A DNA stretch of 64,000 nt, taken from the NCBI GenBank assembly GCA_025200525.1, contig CM045767.1:121260346-121324345 (forward strand), read 5' to 3'. This document shows positions 12,416 to 25,019 of this stretch, piece by piece. Position numbers and translations under genes: made by a program. The notes below the pieces were generated by a model. The model saw only the letters and a list, made by a program, of their open reading frames with translations, was not told the origin of the DNA and made no database searches. Positions within the stretch are counted from its first letter, which is position 1. Each line of letters begins with the position of its first letter. This DNA is from Camellia lanceoleosa (taxonomy: Eukaryota; Streptophyta; Magnoliopsida; Ericales; Theaceae).

Positions 12416-15400
12416 TCAATCCAACCAAAAGCAATCGATTGTAGTAGACATTGTGTTTAGGTTGACCACATCCATGTTGCTTTGATCATCATTCAGGTTA
12501 CCCACATGATTTGGATTAACCTCTCTCCTCTTCATTTTGGCTGGACATGTTCGAAGCATTTCGACTCGTGGAACTAGATTCTTTCCCTTTTTTGGTCCCC
12601 CCTGGACGTCCTCTATGAGGTTGAACATTTGGCTCAAAAAGCAATGGAAGTGATGGATTTACAAGTTGAAAAATTCTTTTCTGAACATCTTCCTTTTGAA
12701 TTATAGACCACTCTTGATATTTATCTTCTAACTCATGAATTAGCCTTTGGAATTCACCCCTATCATTTTTTTCACCAGTAGACAAAGTCAAGGATCTTAT
12801 ATCAATCCTCCATTTATGAATGTACTGCGTCAAGAGGTAATGCCTTACCTTTCCAATTCATCATCTTATGTACACAAGGAAGACCCATACTTGCCGTGAA
12901 CTGTCCTGTGCATGTTGGTTGCAATGTACCATTTGTTACCATTTCATACTATTTAAGTAGCTCTCCCATGGCAAATACCGACACATTAGTGATAAGGTCC
13001 TTAAAGAAATGAGTATTGCATTTGTAAGGTATTCAGATCTTTTCACTTGAGAGTTGTGTCTTTATCTTTTTATATTCATTTTCAATTGTAAGGCATATCT
13101 TGTTCTTCACTCGATGAAGATCACCAGTTGAAACTTGTAAATATTTCTTGAGTTTTCCATGTGCACCTTCAGCCCTTGAAGAAACCCAATTTCCAAAATG
13201 AGCAAACTTTTTCAGTCTATGCATTCATAAACCGTTCTTTAAATGGAAGCCACGTCTTTTGAATATAATATAAAAACTTCTTTCTTCTCTTTATACAATA
13301 GCTCAAAAAACTTCCAAGCTTCCTCATATGTTGCTTCATCTTGAGAGTTTATAACTTGTCTCCAAGTACAAAAAAATGTGCTCCAATCTTCTTGAGCATC
13401 AAAGTAAGACTTGCAATTCGCCAAAATATTTTTGTCAATGTGCCACACACATAAAAGATTCTTAGTTGTTGGAAAGACAACTTGTATAGCATTCATTAAT
13501 GCCAATTCCCTATCAGATACAATGACAGAAGGATGACCAATGAGACCCAATATCTTACTAAACATTTGTAAAGCCCAAACATAATCTTCTTCTCTCTCTT
13601 ATCCAAAAAAGCAAAACAAGAGTAAAATGAATTGTTGAAACTTGAAACACCAATTATGTCAAGAAGTGGCATCTTGTATTTGTTAGTCTTATAAGTGCAA
13701 TCCATCACAAAATCATTTGAGTAACTCCTTGTCAACATGATTAAAGAAGGTGTTGGAAAAATGGTGTAATATAGGCTTATTTTGGGCCATCTTTGAGCCC
13801 AAAATTGAATACGCCCCAAATGTCTTTTGGGTTGGGTCTGAAGAGGTGATGTGTTCCTTACCGTGTGGCAAGTCACATGGTGAAGACAGTACGTCAAAAC
13901 CATTTATGAGTGAATGAGAAGTTGACGTCGTTTTCGGGTTTGTGGAATTAAACATTTAAAGATTTAAATGTGGGTTTCCTTTTAATGGGTTGTCCCACAT
14001 TGAAACTTTAAGAGAGCTTGTATATGTATATAAGCTCTAAATTACAACACTTAGGTTGGGCCCCATGAGGCACTCCAAGTTTGTAGAAGGGAGAAGTTAT
14101 GGACAAAGTAAACCTTAATCCAAACCACCACATGCGCGCCGCCGCCGTCCGTCTGGCTGTGCCAAGCGCGGATGTGGGTTATGGGTCGGATCAGTTCTAA
14201 TATTAATTTTTTGGATAAAATTTATTTAAATTTTTTCCAAAAATTCTTATTGAAATTAATTTTCTGTTCATATATTACCAACTTCCACACGCTTTACAGC
14301 TTATTTAATCGCCAGAATCGCCTTGATTGAACCCGACAGATTCTTTACTAGTTCGAACAGGTTAAACAGTCCAAATAGGTCTTCAAATTTGTTGCACCTG
14401 AACATATTCAAACTAGTCTGAACAGATCTAATTGCTGTGCAGTTATATGTTGTAACTGCCAGATCTGTTTGATTTTTAGACAGCACATATTCAATTCAAA
14501 ATCCCACATGTTCACTTCAAATTAGCACCTATCCGGGTTAAATTTTTTGCCTATAAATACAGCCATATTCCAGCAGTTTTGGGCATCCAAAAATATACAT
14601 CCAGAATATCATCTGTCCAGTCTATTTCTTGTTTTGTTTACATAATTCTTCATATTAGTATTTAGAGAAAAATCCAGAGAGTTATAAAACACAAGGTTTT
14701 AGTTCGCTGAACAAATTTGTTTGGAGTGCTACTACAAATTTGTGAAGATCATTGTATCCTGGGAGATAGACGCCACTCAACCGTAAGTACTGTAATGGGG
14801 CGAATCTGTCTTAAAGACAGAGTGTCACACACTCGACTTCGTTTTTTATTTTTCCATTCGGTTTAATAAAATAAATTCTGTAAGTTATTTATTTTATTTT
14901 GTTTGATTTAGTTTCAATTTATTTTATTTACACAGAAGATTGTTCTAACAAAAGAGTGTGCAAAAAATGGATGTATCAAATGACCATCTTGATTATGTGC
15001 AACATTAAAAGTAAAATCATCTTGACGAAGTTCTTCAAACAACGCTTGTATCACAGTTTGCCCTGCCAAGTTATCCTTGTGAAGTTTAGCCTTCATATTA
15101 TATATAGTCCTTGATATCGCTTGAAGCTTCGAATTCCTTTGTCTAAGTGAAGAAAGAATTTGGTGCGGTGGTATCCCGATCTAGTCATTTCTTCAATGCT
15201 CAAAACTTCTTCTTCGGATAAACGACGACAATAAGGATGTTCGGACATGTTACTAGAAGGCTCATGATTATGTGAGCTATTTTTTACTTCAAGCACCCAA
15301 AACCCATCACTTTGTCTTTTACTTTGAATTTCAAAGGGACAATTAATAAGACGAGTAGCCGTTTGCCTTTGTTGATGCTCCATAGGAACATGCCACTTAT

Positions 15401-15581
15401 TTCAGCAACAACCACCTCTATCACAACCAATGGTCACATATTTATCTTTTTTGGAGTTTTTAATAGATATTGCATACCCTTGCATTCAGAAAAATTATTG
15501 GACGGTATCAAGGAGCTCTTTATGAGAATGAAATTTTCAACCAATATTTCCAAGTATCTCATTTTGCCCATTTTCTTACCT
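12416..15581 (-). pseudogene. MULE transposase (FAR1-like), broken
   Basis: This is the transposase that would mobilise the surrounding MULE. Read on the minus strand, domains appear in the expected order. First is a FAR1-type zinc finger near 15230-15440 (GCDRGG, RLINCPFEI, SSHNHEP). Next is a linker at 14940-15096. Then comes the DDE-type MULE core at 13239-13740 (MDCTYKTNKYKMPLL, VSDRELALMNAI, VWHIDKNI). A helical stretch at 13033-13224 follows (NWVSSRAEGAHGKLKKYL), then a SWIM-like finger near 12862-12912 (CTGQFTASMGLPCVHKM). The tail is GRPGGTKKGK at 12516-12833. It is inactivated by an LTR at 13751-14934, frame changes, an in-frame TGA near the FAR1 finger, and the large CACTA at 15582. 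A short upstream piece with a possible ATG lies beyond the CACTA at 55824-55892. Confidence 0.85.
13751..14934 (+). mobile_element. Probable solo Ty1/copia-type LTR inside the MULE transposase
   Basis: It starts TGTTGGAAAAATGG, a common copia LTR start, and ends TTATTTACACA. The flanks GAAGG (13746-13750) and GAAGA (14935-14939) fit a 5-bp target duplication with one change. A TATA-like CTATAAATACAG lies near 14551, suggesting plus-strand transcription. It separates transposase codons on its two sides. No gag or pol is attached. Confidence 0.65.
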
Positions 15582-15779
15582 CACTACAACAAAAAACACA
15601 TTTGGCGACCCAAAAATTTGTCTCCAAAAGTACAAATTTCGTCGCCAAAAGAATCGGCGACAAAGTATACAATTGGTCGCCAAAGCCCTGTCACTAAAAG
15701 TATTGGCGATGAAATCAGAAATTGTCATCGTATGTAGACATTTAGCGACAAGCAAAATTGTCACCGAAAATCATAAATC
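15582..15779 (+). repeat. CACTA left end with subterminal GGCGAC repeats
   Basis: The terminal CACTACAACAAAAAAC is followed by several TTGGCGAC, CGTCGCC and GGTCGCC words. They mirror the array at 55491-55820 on the other end. Confidence 0.85.
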
Positions 15780-18112
15780 TGTCACGACCCAAACCCGGCC
15801 CTATGGGTTTAGCACCGTAACTGGCCAGTAATCCGAGATTACCGAAGGCCTGCCAATCAGTAATACAGTAAATACAGAGTTCAGGGCCTGGCGGAAGCCA
15901 AAACAGTAAAAACTAGTGTCCATAGAGCTGTGTTAATCTGTATGCCAAAAACATTTTTCATACATTTATGCATTCAACCAGTACAGTATACCCAATCATT
16001 ACAGACATTCAGTACGGGGACTCAATCCCTCGATAACAAGATAAAGAAAAAATTTATACAAGAACGCATAACAAGACAAAACAAAGAGGAGACTAGTGGG
16101 GACACAAAAACACCCCAAGCCATGGCATGGCGTCTCGGAACCTCACAGTGAGACACAAAGGCTGGCTGACAAAACTGGGACCAATCCCACGCTTCTAGCT
16201 CCGGTCTGGTGGCTGAGCACCTACATATATATATAAACAGTGAGCTAAAGCCCAGTGAATAACATACAGTGTAAAGAGGTTATGAATGAATGTCCTTACA
16301 AAGAATGAAATCAATTCATTATACAAGATTTCAATCTTTCAAGATTTCCAATCAATATTTCAATCAATCACCATATGTGGTACATCCATTAGCCTATAAA
16401 CAAGAGGTCCAAAAGGACCGCCTTAACTGCATCCAACAATAATGATGGCCATCAATCAAGATGGTTCCACAAGGAAACCGACAGAGCTCAGAATACCAAT
16501 AACAAAGGTGCTAAGGATGCCACAATACGCTTCAAATACAGGACATACATTCATTCAATAAACAATATCAGTTCAATAAACAGCCGATTCAATATTCAAA
16601 ATGAAACCATTTGAACATATCTTTACACAACTGTTACTCACAAGTGATTGGGCTATCATAGCTAGAGCGTCCCCGAGAGTCAACCCTAAACAAATAATAG
16701 AACACACACTAAGTTTACAGCTGAAAGGATGATAATTAAATCCCTAAATTCCCGGTGTGGTTCTATGTCTACATCCTCATTAAGATGCTTCAAACTAGGC
16801 CTAAGAATGCCTAGGATGGGATGAGGATGAAAATGCACTTAGAAAGCAATTTGAATTTTCATGAACAGGGCCTCCGCCGAAGCGCAGTTTCGCCGAGCGG
16901 ACAAGCACACAAAGGCCCACGCCGAAGGCACATTCCGCCGCCGAGCGATCGATGAAAGATGCAAAATGCCGATGCGCGATTTTCCGCCGTTAAAATCTCG
17001 CCGAGCGGATCAGAAACAATGCAAGAAAATATCGAGCATGAATTCCGCCGAAGCGGCACTTCGCCGAAGGACGCCCAAAATCTGAAAATCCAGATTCAAC
17101 CTCTGAGTTTCAAACCAAGTTTTGATGCTCCAAATTCGATCCTCTTGGGCCCATTTTCTGGAAAACTCTTTCAAACACATAGAATAACAAGTTCTAAAAC
17201 TCAATTTAAGAAATCAAGGCCCAAGGGTGTTTCAATTAAACTCAATTTCAAACCATTTTCAAGAATACTTTCAAAACATGACATGCATGATCTTTAAACC
17301 AATTTTAAGCTTCCAATCATGCTCAAATGAGCTCAATTCTTTGAAAAGCAAGTTGAAAACATGGACTATGACAATACCATGAACATGCATGTGACAAATC
17401 TCCAAGAATTCAACTCAAACTCATCAATATATACATGCATGTAACATTTGAGCTTCAATTCCACATATTAGCACTAAAACATGGCTTGGTTCTATAATGA
17501 TGTATGAACATGCAAGATGGAACTCCAAGACAACAAGAAGATGATGGTATCCTTACCTAGAGTGCCAATTCAAGGTGTGGAAGCTAGATTATGCCAATTA
17601 CACTTCAATCTTCAAGTTCTTCTAGCAATTCTCAACAAAACAAGCCCCTCTCTCTCTAACTCTCTTCTTGGTCGGTTGGGTGTGAGGAAATGTTTTTGCT
17701 TCAATGTATAAGGCTCAATAATAGGATGAAACAAGGGTCCACTCAAAATGGCATTTCGGTGAATACGTCCAAGTTCACAATTAACTCTTTTAATCTAATT
17801 TAATCATTCCTAATCAATTTTCAGATAAAAATACCAAAAATCAGAAATATCCTACTGAGTCTAAAACTTCAAACGGTTTCTAAATCGGCCGCCGATAAGG
17901 CCTTCAATTAGCAGTTTAAACATAAAATGCAAACAGATAATCACACACTCAAACAGATGCAACACGCAATTCAATAGACAAACTCATTCAGTTTCAGCTT
18001 TCATTCGCTTTGTTCAAGAGTTCATCCATTCACTTATCACTATTAGCGCTCGGTTTAGCATTAATCAAGATATAATTCTTGGTTTAATCGAATCAAGACG
18101 AGGGTTGTTACA
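15780..18112 (-). repeat. 3' LTR of the Tekay-like element
   Basis: On the plus strand it runs TGTCACGACCC...GGGTTGTTACA, 2333 bp. It matches the solo LTR 5104-7673 in several blocks and the truncated LTR 22723-24207 along its whole length. AAATC precedes it at 15775-15779. Confidence 0.9.
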
Positions 18113-20100
18113 GCTTCCTCCTTATAAGAAGTTTAGTTCTCTAAGCTCGAGTTACCTTCAGTTTGGAAGAAAACAGGACTGAGCGGGAACAAATCCGGAT
18201 ATCGCCTAGCCATGTCATCTTCCTTTCCCAAGTGGCATACACACCACCATGGTTCGCCAAATAACTTTCACTAGCGGAATCTCTTTGTTTTCGCTTGATC
18301 CGCTTGCCATAATCAGATAGGCCGCTCGTAAGTGTAGTCATCACTAAGCACTATCCGAGTAGGCTCAATCACATGAAACGGATCTCAAGATAGTCTCTCA
18401 ACATCGAAATGTGGAAGACGTTATGCATATGCTCCATTTCAGAGGAAGTGCAACTTGATACGCCACCGGATTGATTTTCTCAATAACTGACACGGTCCGA
18501 CATATCTCGGTGCTAACTTGCCTTTGACTCCAAAGCGAAGTCCGCCTTTCATTGGTGTCACTTTCACAAACACGTGATCACCCACTTCATATTCTCTATC
18601 CCGCCTTCTCGACATCTCAGATAACTTTTCTCGCTACTCAGGCGCTACCTTTTGTCAGACGCTTTTACTTTCTCCGTTTCATACACAATCTCGCCCAAGA
18701 ACGGCCCATCTCCAACTTCGCCCACAGATTGAGATCTACACTTTCGCCATACAATGCCTCGAAGGCGCCATACCGATACTCGAATGGTAGTCGTTGTTGT
18801 AGCGAATTCACCAATGGCAGATGGCTTTTCCCAATTTCCTCGAAAATCCAAGACACACATTCTCGAGGGTCCTCTAGAGTCTGGATGGTCCTTTCGACCG
18901 CCATCCGTCTCGAGGATGATAGGCACTACTCAAATTTCAATTCAAGACTAATGCAGTCAGAGGCTCGCTGTAACCTCGATGTAAACTTCAATCCTCGCGT
19001 AAACAATAGATACAGCACTCCATGCAATCTCACAATCTCATCAATATAGATAATACCAATCTATCCGCATTATAAATTGTCTTGACAGTAGGAAGTGTGC
19101 AGATTTAGTCACCTATCAACAATAACCCAAATAGAGTCCATACCTTTCCCGGAGCGAGGTAATCCAACGATAAAATCCATCGTGATATGCTCCCATTTCC
19201 ACTGGTATGGGCAAGGGTTGCAGAATCCCGCAGTCGTTGATGTTCACTTTTGACTGGCGGTGAAGGCATTTGGACACAAAGTCGGCAATTTCCTTCTTCA
19301 TTCCTGGCCACCAGAAATTCTGCTTCAGATCTTGATACATTTTCGTATTCCCTGGGTGAATAGAAAACTTCGAACTGTGGCCTTCTTGCAGAACTCTTCT
19401 TTTCAATTCAAAGGTCATTTGTACACACAAATTGCCTTGAAATTTCAGTATATTGTTCTCAAATTTGAACCTCGGTCTCGGTTTTGAATCTCTTTCTTCA
19501 ATAACCTTTTCCAAGAAATCATCAAGTTGTTGTTTCTCTTTAATTTCCTCAATCAAGGCTGGTTGAGCAGTAATAGCAGCTAAGGTTCCACCTTGTTCTT
19601 TCAAAACAATTTCAATTTCAGACTTTTCCAGATCAAGAAGCAACTCTTTCTGTCCAGTCAGCAAACAGGCTAAGTTGGCAATCGATTTTCGGCTCAATGC
19701 ATCGGCAACGGTGTTGGCTTTTCCCGGATGATACAATATCTGTAGGTCATAATCCTTATCGCTCAAGCCATCTCCATTGCCTCATATTCATTTCTTTTGA
19801 GTGAAAAAGTACTTTCAGCTCTTGTGGTCAAGATACACTTCACATGTTGCTCCATACAAATAGTGACGCCAAATTTTCAAAGGCAAAACCATCGCAAAGA
19901 AGTTCTAAATCATGGGTAGGGTAGTTCTTTTCATGCGGTCTCAACTGCCGGAAGCATAAGCAATAACTCTCCCATTCTCGCATTAAAACACACCCCAAAC
20001 CCTTATGAGAAGCATCACTAAAAACAAGATAACCATCCGCACCAAGGTAGAGTCAAATCGATACCACAAGTCCGGTTTTCAACTCTTGAAATGTCGATTC
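18113..20100 (-). pseudogene. Tekay-like pol C-terminal half: RNase H, integrase, chromodomain remnant
   Basis: The longest open piece (19116-19766) starts in the RNase H end (YHPGKANTVADALSRKS). It then enters the integrase zinc-binding domain (HPGNTKMYQDLKQNFWWPGM, KEIADFVSKCL). The second zinc cysteine pair is degraded: CLHRQ stands where the family has a CxxC. The integrase core continues in shifted frames ([19 protein letters not shown]). Near 18150-18300 the words NHGGVYATWERKMTW look like a gypsy chromodomain, the module that guides chromovirus integration to chromatin. Several frameshifts make it non-functional as read. Confidence 0.75.
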
Positions 20101-21420
20101 CTTTGGTCACCCACCAAATGATATCCCTTTCGTGTCAATCGAGTCAAGGTAGGGCAATCTTAGAGAAATCTTTGACAAACCTTCAGAATATCCACCATCC
20201 AAAAGCTTCGGACTTGGTTACATTCGTTGGTCTAGGCCATTCCACTACGCCTTCAATTTTCATGGTCAACAGAAATCCCATCTTTGCTAACAACATGTCC
20301 CAAAAACATTATATGATCAAGCCAAAATTCACATTTAGACGCTTTAGCATACGCCGTTCTCTTAAGGTTTGCAGTGGCAAGTCTCGATGGTGTTCATGTT
20401 CTTCTACGCCTTAGAATATATCAATATGTCATCAATAAATACCACAATAAAATCGTCAAGGTATGGTTTAAAATTCGCTCATGAGGTCCATAAATGCGGC
20501 AGGGCATTCGTGAATCGAACGGCATAACTAAAAATTCAAAGTGGCCATACCTCGCTCAAAAGCGCTTTATCAATGTCTTCGGTTTGACTTTCAATTGGTG
20601 ATACCCCGATCTAAGATCAATTTTGGAAAAACACTTGTGCACCTCAGAATCGATCAAATAAGTCATCAATACGCTGTAATGGATATTTATTCTTTACGCT
20701 TACCTTGTTCAATTCACTTGTAATCAATGCACGCCTCAATGAGTCTTTCTTCTTTACAAACAAAACAGGTGCCCCACGGTGAAGCATCGGTCCGATAAAC
20801 TTCTTGTCTAACAGTTCTCGTAATTGTACCTTCAATTCTTTCGCTTGAGCCATTCTATAGGAGAGCTTTAGATGTCTACGGTACCCTAACCACATCCACA
20901 ATAAATTCAATTTCGTCAATCAAATCTCGCAATTCATCCGAAATACATCCGGAACTCTCGACTATAGGAATACAATTCACATCGCTTTTAACATTATCAT
21001 TAGCAGTGCATACCAATACGTAACACGATATCCTTTACATCCCTTTCTAATCAATTTGATAGCCTTTACAGAAGAAATCAGATATGGAGGAGGTACTACT
21101 CCACTCCCATTAAACACAAATTCGGGCAAACCCGGTGGACGGAAAACTACTTGTTTCGTTACACGCCTATAGTGGCATGATATTTTGTAGCCAATCCATC
21201 CCCAATATTACATCAAAATGATCTATGTTCAATGGCAAGAAATCAATAAATAGGTGCATATCCCCAACAATAATCTCACAAGGTGATACATATATGCACA
21301 TGTCATGGATCCCCAACAGTGATGATACACTAGCAAATAGTTCATGGGTTCTAAGGGTCTATTCAATTTACGCTAAAAAGCATGCGACACATAAGAATGC
21401 GTAGACCAAGTCAATCAATA
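20101..21420 (-). pseudogene. Tekay-like pol N-terminal half: protease and reverse transcriptase
   Basis: The RT block at 20644-20919 has [29 protein letters not shown] and [19 protein letters not shown], the gypsy RT N-terminal motifs. Further RT sequence continues downstream to about 20380 in other frames. A protease remnant lies near 21360-21420 (THSYVSHAF-like words, frame broken). Length and order fit gypsy pol, but no frame stays open across the domain. Confidence 0.7.
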
Positions 21421-21430
21421 CATAAGCATT

Positions 21431-22400
21431 TTGAGCACAGATAGAGAGGATACCGACACAACGGTCTCGGTGTTTTGCACGCCTCCCAGATTAGGGCAAA
21501 CACTGCCCCGCCTCATAGGCTCTTTCCTTGAGCTTTGGGGTTCGGTTTTGGTGCTACATTTGATGTCTTCATGCACTTTTACTACTAGCCGGTGGAGTGA
21601 AGGGCGCTCTTTAATCTGTGGCCCACTTTGCCACATCTGAAACAAGCTCCAGAAATCTGGTAGCAAACCCCTTTGTGCTTGTTGCCACATATGGAACAGG
21701 GTGGAGTAAGTCCACTCCTTGGTCAATAGTAGTCGACCGTGATTCTCGCTTTCTTGTTCGCTGGGTTATGCTTACCCTTCTTAAACTTAAAACCCTGTCT
21801 TTTCCCTTGCCACTCACTTGCCGATGTTTCAGATTGTTTCACTACTGCAATATTTGTCTCGGCCATCAATGCCCGGTCGAGAACACCTACATAAGTTGGC
21901 ATTTTCAAAACATTTATTCGGTCCTAGATAGCAACACTAAGGCCGCCTTCAAACCTCCTGGCCTTCTTGTAATCGGTATCCACCATGTGTGGGGCATACC
22001 TAGCAAGTTCGGTAAAATTCTTCTCATACTCGGCAACAGACGTCTTGCCCTGTCTCAACTGTTCAAACTCAGTCACTTTTCTGTCCCTGATGCACTGAGG
22101 AAAATATTTTTCAAAGAAGGACTCCTTGAACTGAGCCCAAGTCATTACAGTGTTTGCATCACGGGTCAACATCCACCACCTTCTAGCTTCTTCCTGAAGG
22201 GTGAAGGTTGCTAACAAAACTTTGTTTGCTTCAGAGCACGGAAAAACCTCAAACAACTTTTCGGTCTCAAGAACCCAAGCTTCAGCCTTTAACGGTTCTA
22301 AGCCTCCTTGAAAGGACGGCGGTTTCATTTTGCTGAATTTCTGAGTCAGTGCAATAATGTCCACCCCATTAGCATTCAAATTTTGTACATTCTGTTTGCA
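21431..22400 (-). pseudogene. Tekay-like gag
   Basis: An open frame at 21924-22379 carries the retrotransposon gag domain (FQGGLEPLKAEAWVLETEKL, EEARRWWMLTRD, ESFFEKYFPQCIRDRKVTEF). Zinc-knuckle words follow in another frame near 21610-21740 (CSICGNKHKGVC, CFRCGKVGH). Gag would coat RNA in the virus-like particle. It is close in sequence to the gag at 42190-43287. Frame breaks separate the capsid and nucleocapsid parts. Confidence 0.8.
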
Positions 22401-22710
22401 CCGGGAGGAGGAGGAGGTGTTGGTTCGGTTGTTGTTCGAGTCTTTCCATTATCACCCCATCATTTGTTCAAGTCCGCCATTTCGCCTCAGAGGATGATGC
22501 TTCATTTCATTTGCATTATCCATTTCACTATAGCGCTTATACGCTTATCATTATAAACATTGTACAATTAAACAGCTTTAACACTTTAACATATAATCAA
22601 CTACCATAAGCACACACTTTTCAAATTCATGAGATGCCCTAATTGCTTTTCTAGGACACCCTATAGCTCGTTTGGACACGTGTGTGCGGTATAACTCGTG
22701 GTTAAGTATC

Positions 22711-22721
22711 GCTCGATACCA
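22711..22721 (-). promoter_or_regulatory. Primer-binding site, tRNA-iMet type, one base short
   Basis: TGGTATCGAGC lies directly after the 5' LTR on the minus strand. Plant gypsy and copia elements usually have TGGTATCAGAGC here. The difference falls on the CAG word. Confidence 0.75.
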
Positions 22722-22722
22722 C

Positions 22723-24207
22723 TGTCATTTACCCAAACCCGCCCTATGGGTTTAGCAATCAGAATCGCCAAGAATCCGAGATTACCAAGGCCCGCCAATC
22801 AAGAATACAAGAAATACAGAGTTCGGGGCTGGCGGAAGCCAAAACAAGAAAAACTAGTGTCCATAGAGTCGTGTTAATCAGATGCCAAAAACATTTTTCA
22901 TACATTTATGCATTCAACCAAGACAAGATACCCAATCATTACAGACATTCAAGACGGACTCAATCCTCGATAACAAGATAAAGAAATTTATACAAAGAAC
23001 GCATAACAAAGACAAAACACAAGAGGAGACTAGTGGGGACACAAAACACCCCAAGCCATGGCATGGCGCCTCGAACCTCACAAAGGAGGCACAAAGGTCG
23101 GCCGACAAAATCGAACCAATCCCACGCCCTAGCTCCTGGCCCGTGGCCGAGCACCTACATATATATATAAACAAAGGAGCTAAAGCCCATGAATAACATA
23201 CAAGGTAAAGAGGTTATGAATGAATGTCCTTACAAAGAATGAAATCAATTCATTATACAAGATTTCAATCTTTCAAGATTTCACCAATCAATATTTCAAT
23301 CAATCACCATATGTGGTACATCCATTAGCCTATAAACAAGAGGGTCCAAAAGGACCGCCTTAATGCATCCAACAATAATGATGGCCATCAATCAAGATGG
23401 TTCCACAAGGAAACCGACAGAGCTCAGAATACCAATAACAAGGTGCTAAGGATGCCACAATACAGCTTCAAATACAGGACATACATTCATTCAATAAACA
23501 ATATTAGTTCAATAAAGTGCTCGATTCAATATTCAAAATGAAACCATTTGAACATATCTTTACACAACTGTTACTCATAAGTGATTGGGCTATCAAGAGC
23601 TAGAGCGTCCCCGAGAGTCAACCCTAAATACCAAATAATAGAACACACACTAAGTTTACAGCTTGGAAAGGATGATAATTAAATGCCTAAATTCCCTCGG
23701 TGTGGTTCTATGTCTACATCCTCATTATGATGCTTCAAACTAGGCCTAGGAATGGCTAGGATGGGATGTGGCTGTGAAAATGCACTTAGAGAACAATTTC
23801 AAATTTTCATGAACAGGCCTCCGCCGGCGAAGTTTCGCCGAGCGACAAGCACACAAAGGCCCACGCCGAAGGTACATTCCCGCCGAGCTGACCGATGAAA
23901 GATGCAAAATGCCGGATGTCGATTTTCCGCCGAGCGTTAAAATCTCGCCGAGCGGATCAGAAACAATGCGAGAAAATACTGAGCATGCATTCCCCGCCGG
24001 CGCACTTCTCCGCCGAAGCGGACGCCCAAAACTGAAAATCCAGATTCAACCTCTGAGTTTCAAACCAAGTTTTGATGCTCCAAATTCGATCCTCTTGGGC
24101 CCATTTTCTGGAAAACTCTTTCAAACACATAGAATAACAAGTTCTAAAACTCAATTTAAGAAATCAAGGCCTAAGGGTGTTTCAATTAAACTCAATTTCA
24201 AACCATT
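22723..24207 (-). repeat. 5' LTR of the Tekay-like element, truncated
   Basis: It is collinear with 15780-17253 of the 3' LTR, then stops at AAACCATTTT, where Tat LTR sequence begins. About 860 bp of the outer LTR is missing. Many differences from the 3' LTR fall on CAG/CTG words. Confidence 0.85.
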
Positions 24208-25019
24208 TTGTTTGGGGCATCCATGCATGGCCTCTCTTTGTACCTCTCTTTGGCCCCATTTTGCATGCCTTTTTTAAGCTTATTTGGCTTCTGATTTCAG
24301 CCTTCATCAGCCCTGAAAAGAGCCTTATTTTTTCCTTCTTGTCATGTTTTGTTAAGGGTCTTATGCTATTTGGTGAATACTTTTGGTACTTCATGTTATA
24401 CCCTCTTATACCCCCTTATTTTTGCATGCCTTGCTAGCTCATCATGCTTCTGTTTTTGAGCCTTCATCAGGCTTGGAAAGAGTCTTAAAATAACTCATTA
24501 TTCATTTTTTGTTAAGGGTCTTAGGCTGTTTGGTACATCCTTTTGATACCTCATGTTATAACCTTTGTTGGCTCATATTTTGCATGCTATTTTGAGCATA
24601 TCTACATACTGAATTGGAGGATGTCATCTACTGTAAATGTGCATATTTTTTGTCCCTCTTTAATGTTGTAGAACTGTATTTTTCAGTTTGAGCATTGTAC
24701 ATACCACCTGCTTCATTGTTCCCCTCTCTTCCCCCATTTTTGCATGCTATTTTTGCCATACTTGTGATTGTTGTTTGGCCATTCTTTGTACTGGAAAAAT
24801 GCTAGTTTAGGGGCTTCCTAGAATCTTTCTTTACACTTCATGTCCATATTGTGCATGTTTGGCATAGTCAGAGTCATTTCGGTGCTTAGCATAGCATTTC
24901 GCATCGGGTGTAATTTTGCTATAATTCGGGGCTGTTTTGCATCATTTTGGCTGCTGAAATTTGCATTTTCCATATGCCATATGCCACGCCTCATTTGCAT
25001 GCCATTTCATGCCTTAGGG

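Larger units (their letters stand above)
15780..24207 (-). mobile_element. Tekay/Del-like Ty3/gypsy retrotransposon, minus strand, 5' LTR truncated
   Basis: The 3' LTR is 15780-18112, the internal region 18113-22722, and the 5' LTR begins at 22723 but is cut at 24207, where Tat LTR sequence starts. Read on the minus strand the order is gag, protease, RT, RNase H, integrase and a chromodomain-like tail, the gypsy chromovirus order. A tRNA-iMet-like primer site (TGGTATCGAGC, 22711-22721) follows the 5' LTR, and a purine tract (GGAGGAAGC, 18113-18121) precedes the 3' LTR. It inserted in the CACTA just inside its left end. Confidence 0.88.

Noticed and set aside
18552..19049. 165-codon plus-strand frame
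   Set aside because: It is antisense to the Tekay integrase and chromodomain region, with no domain of its own.
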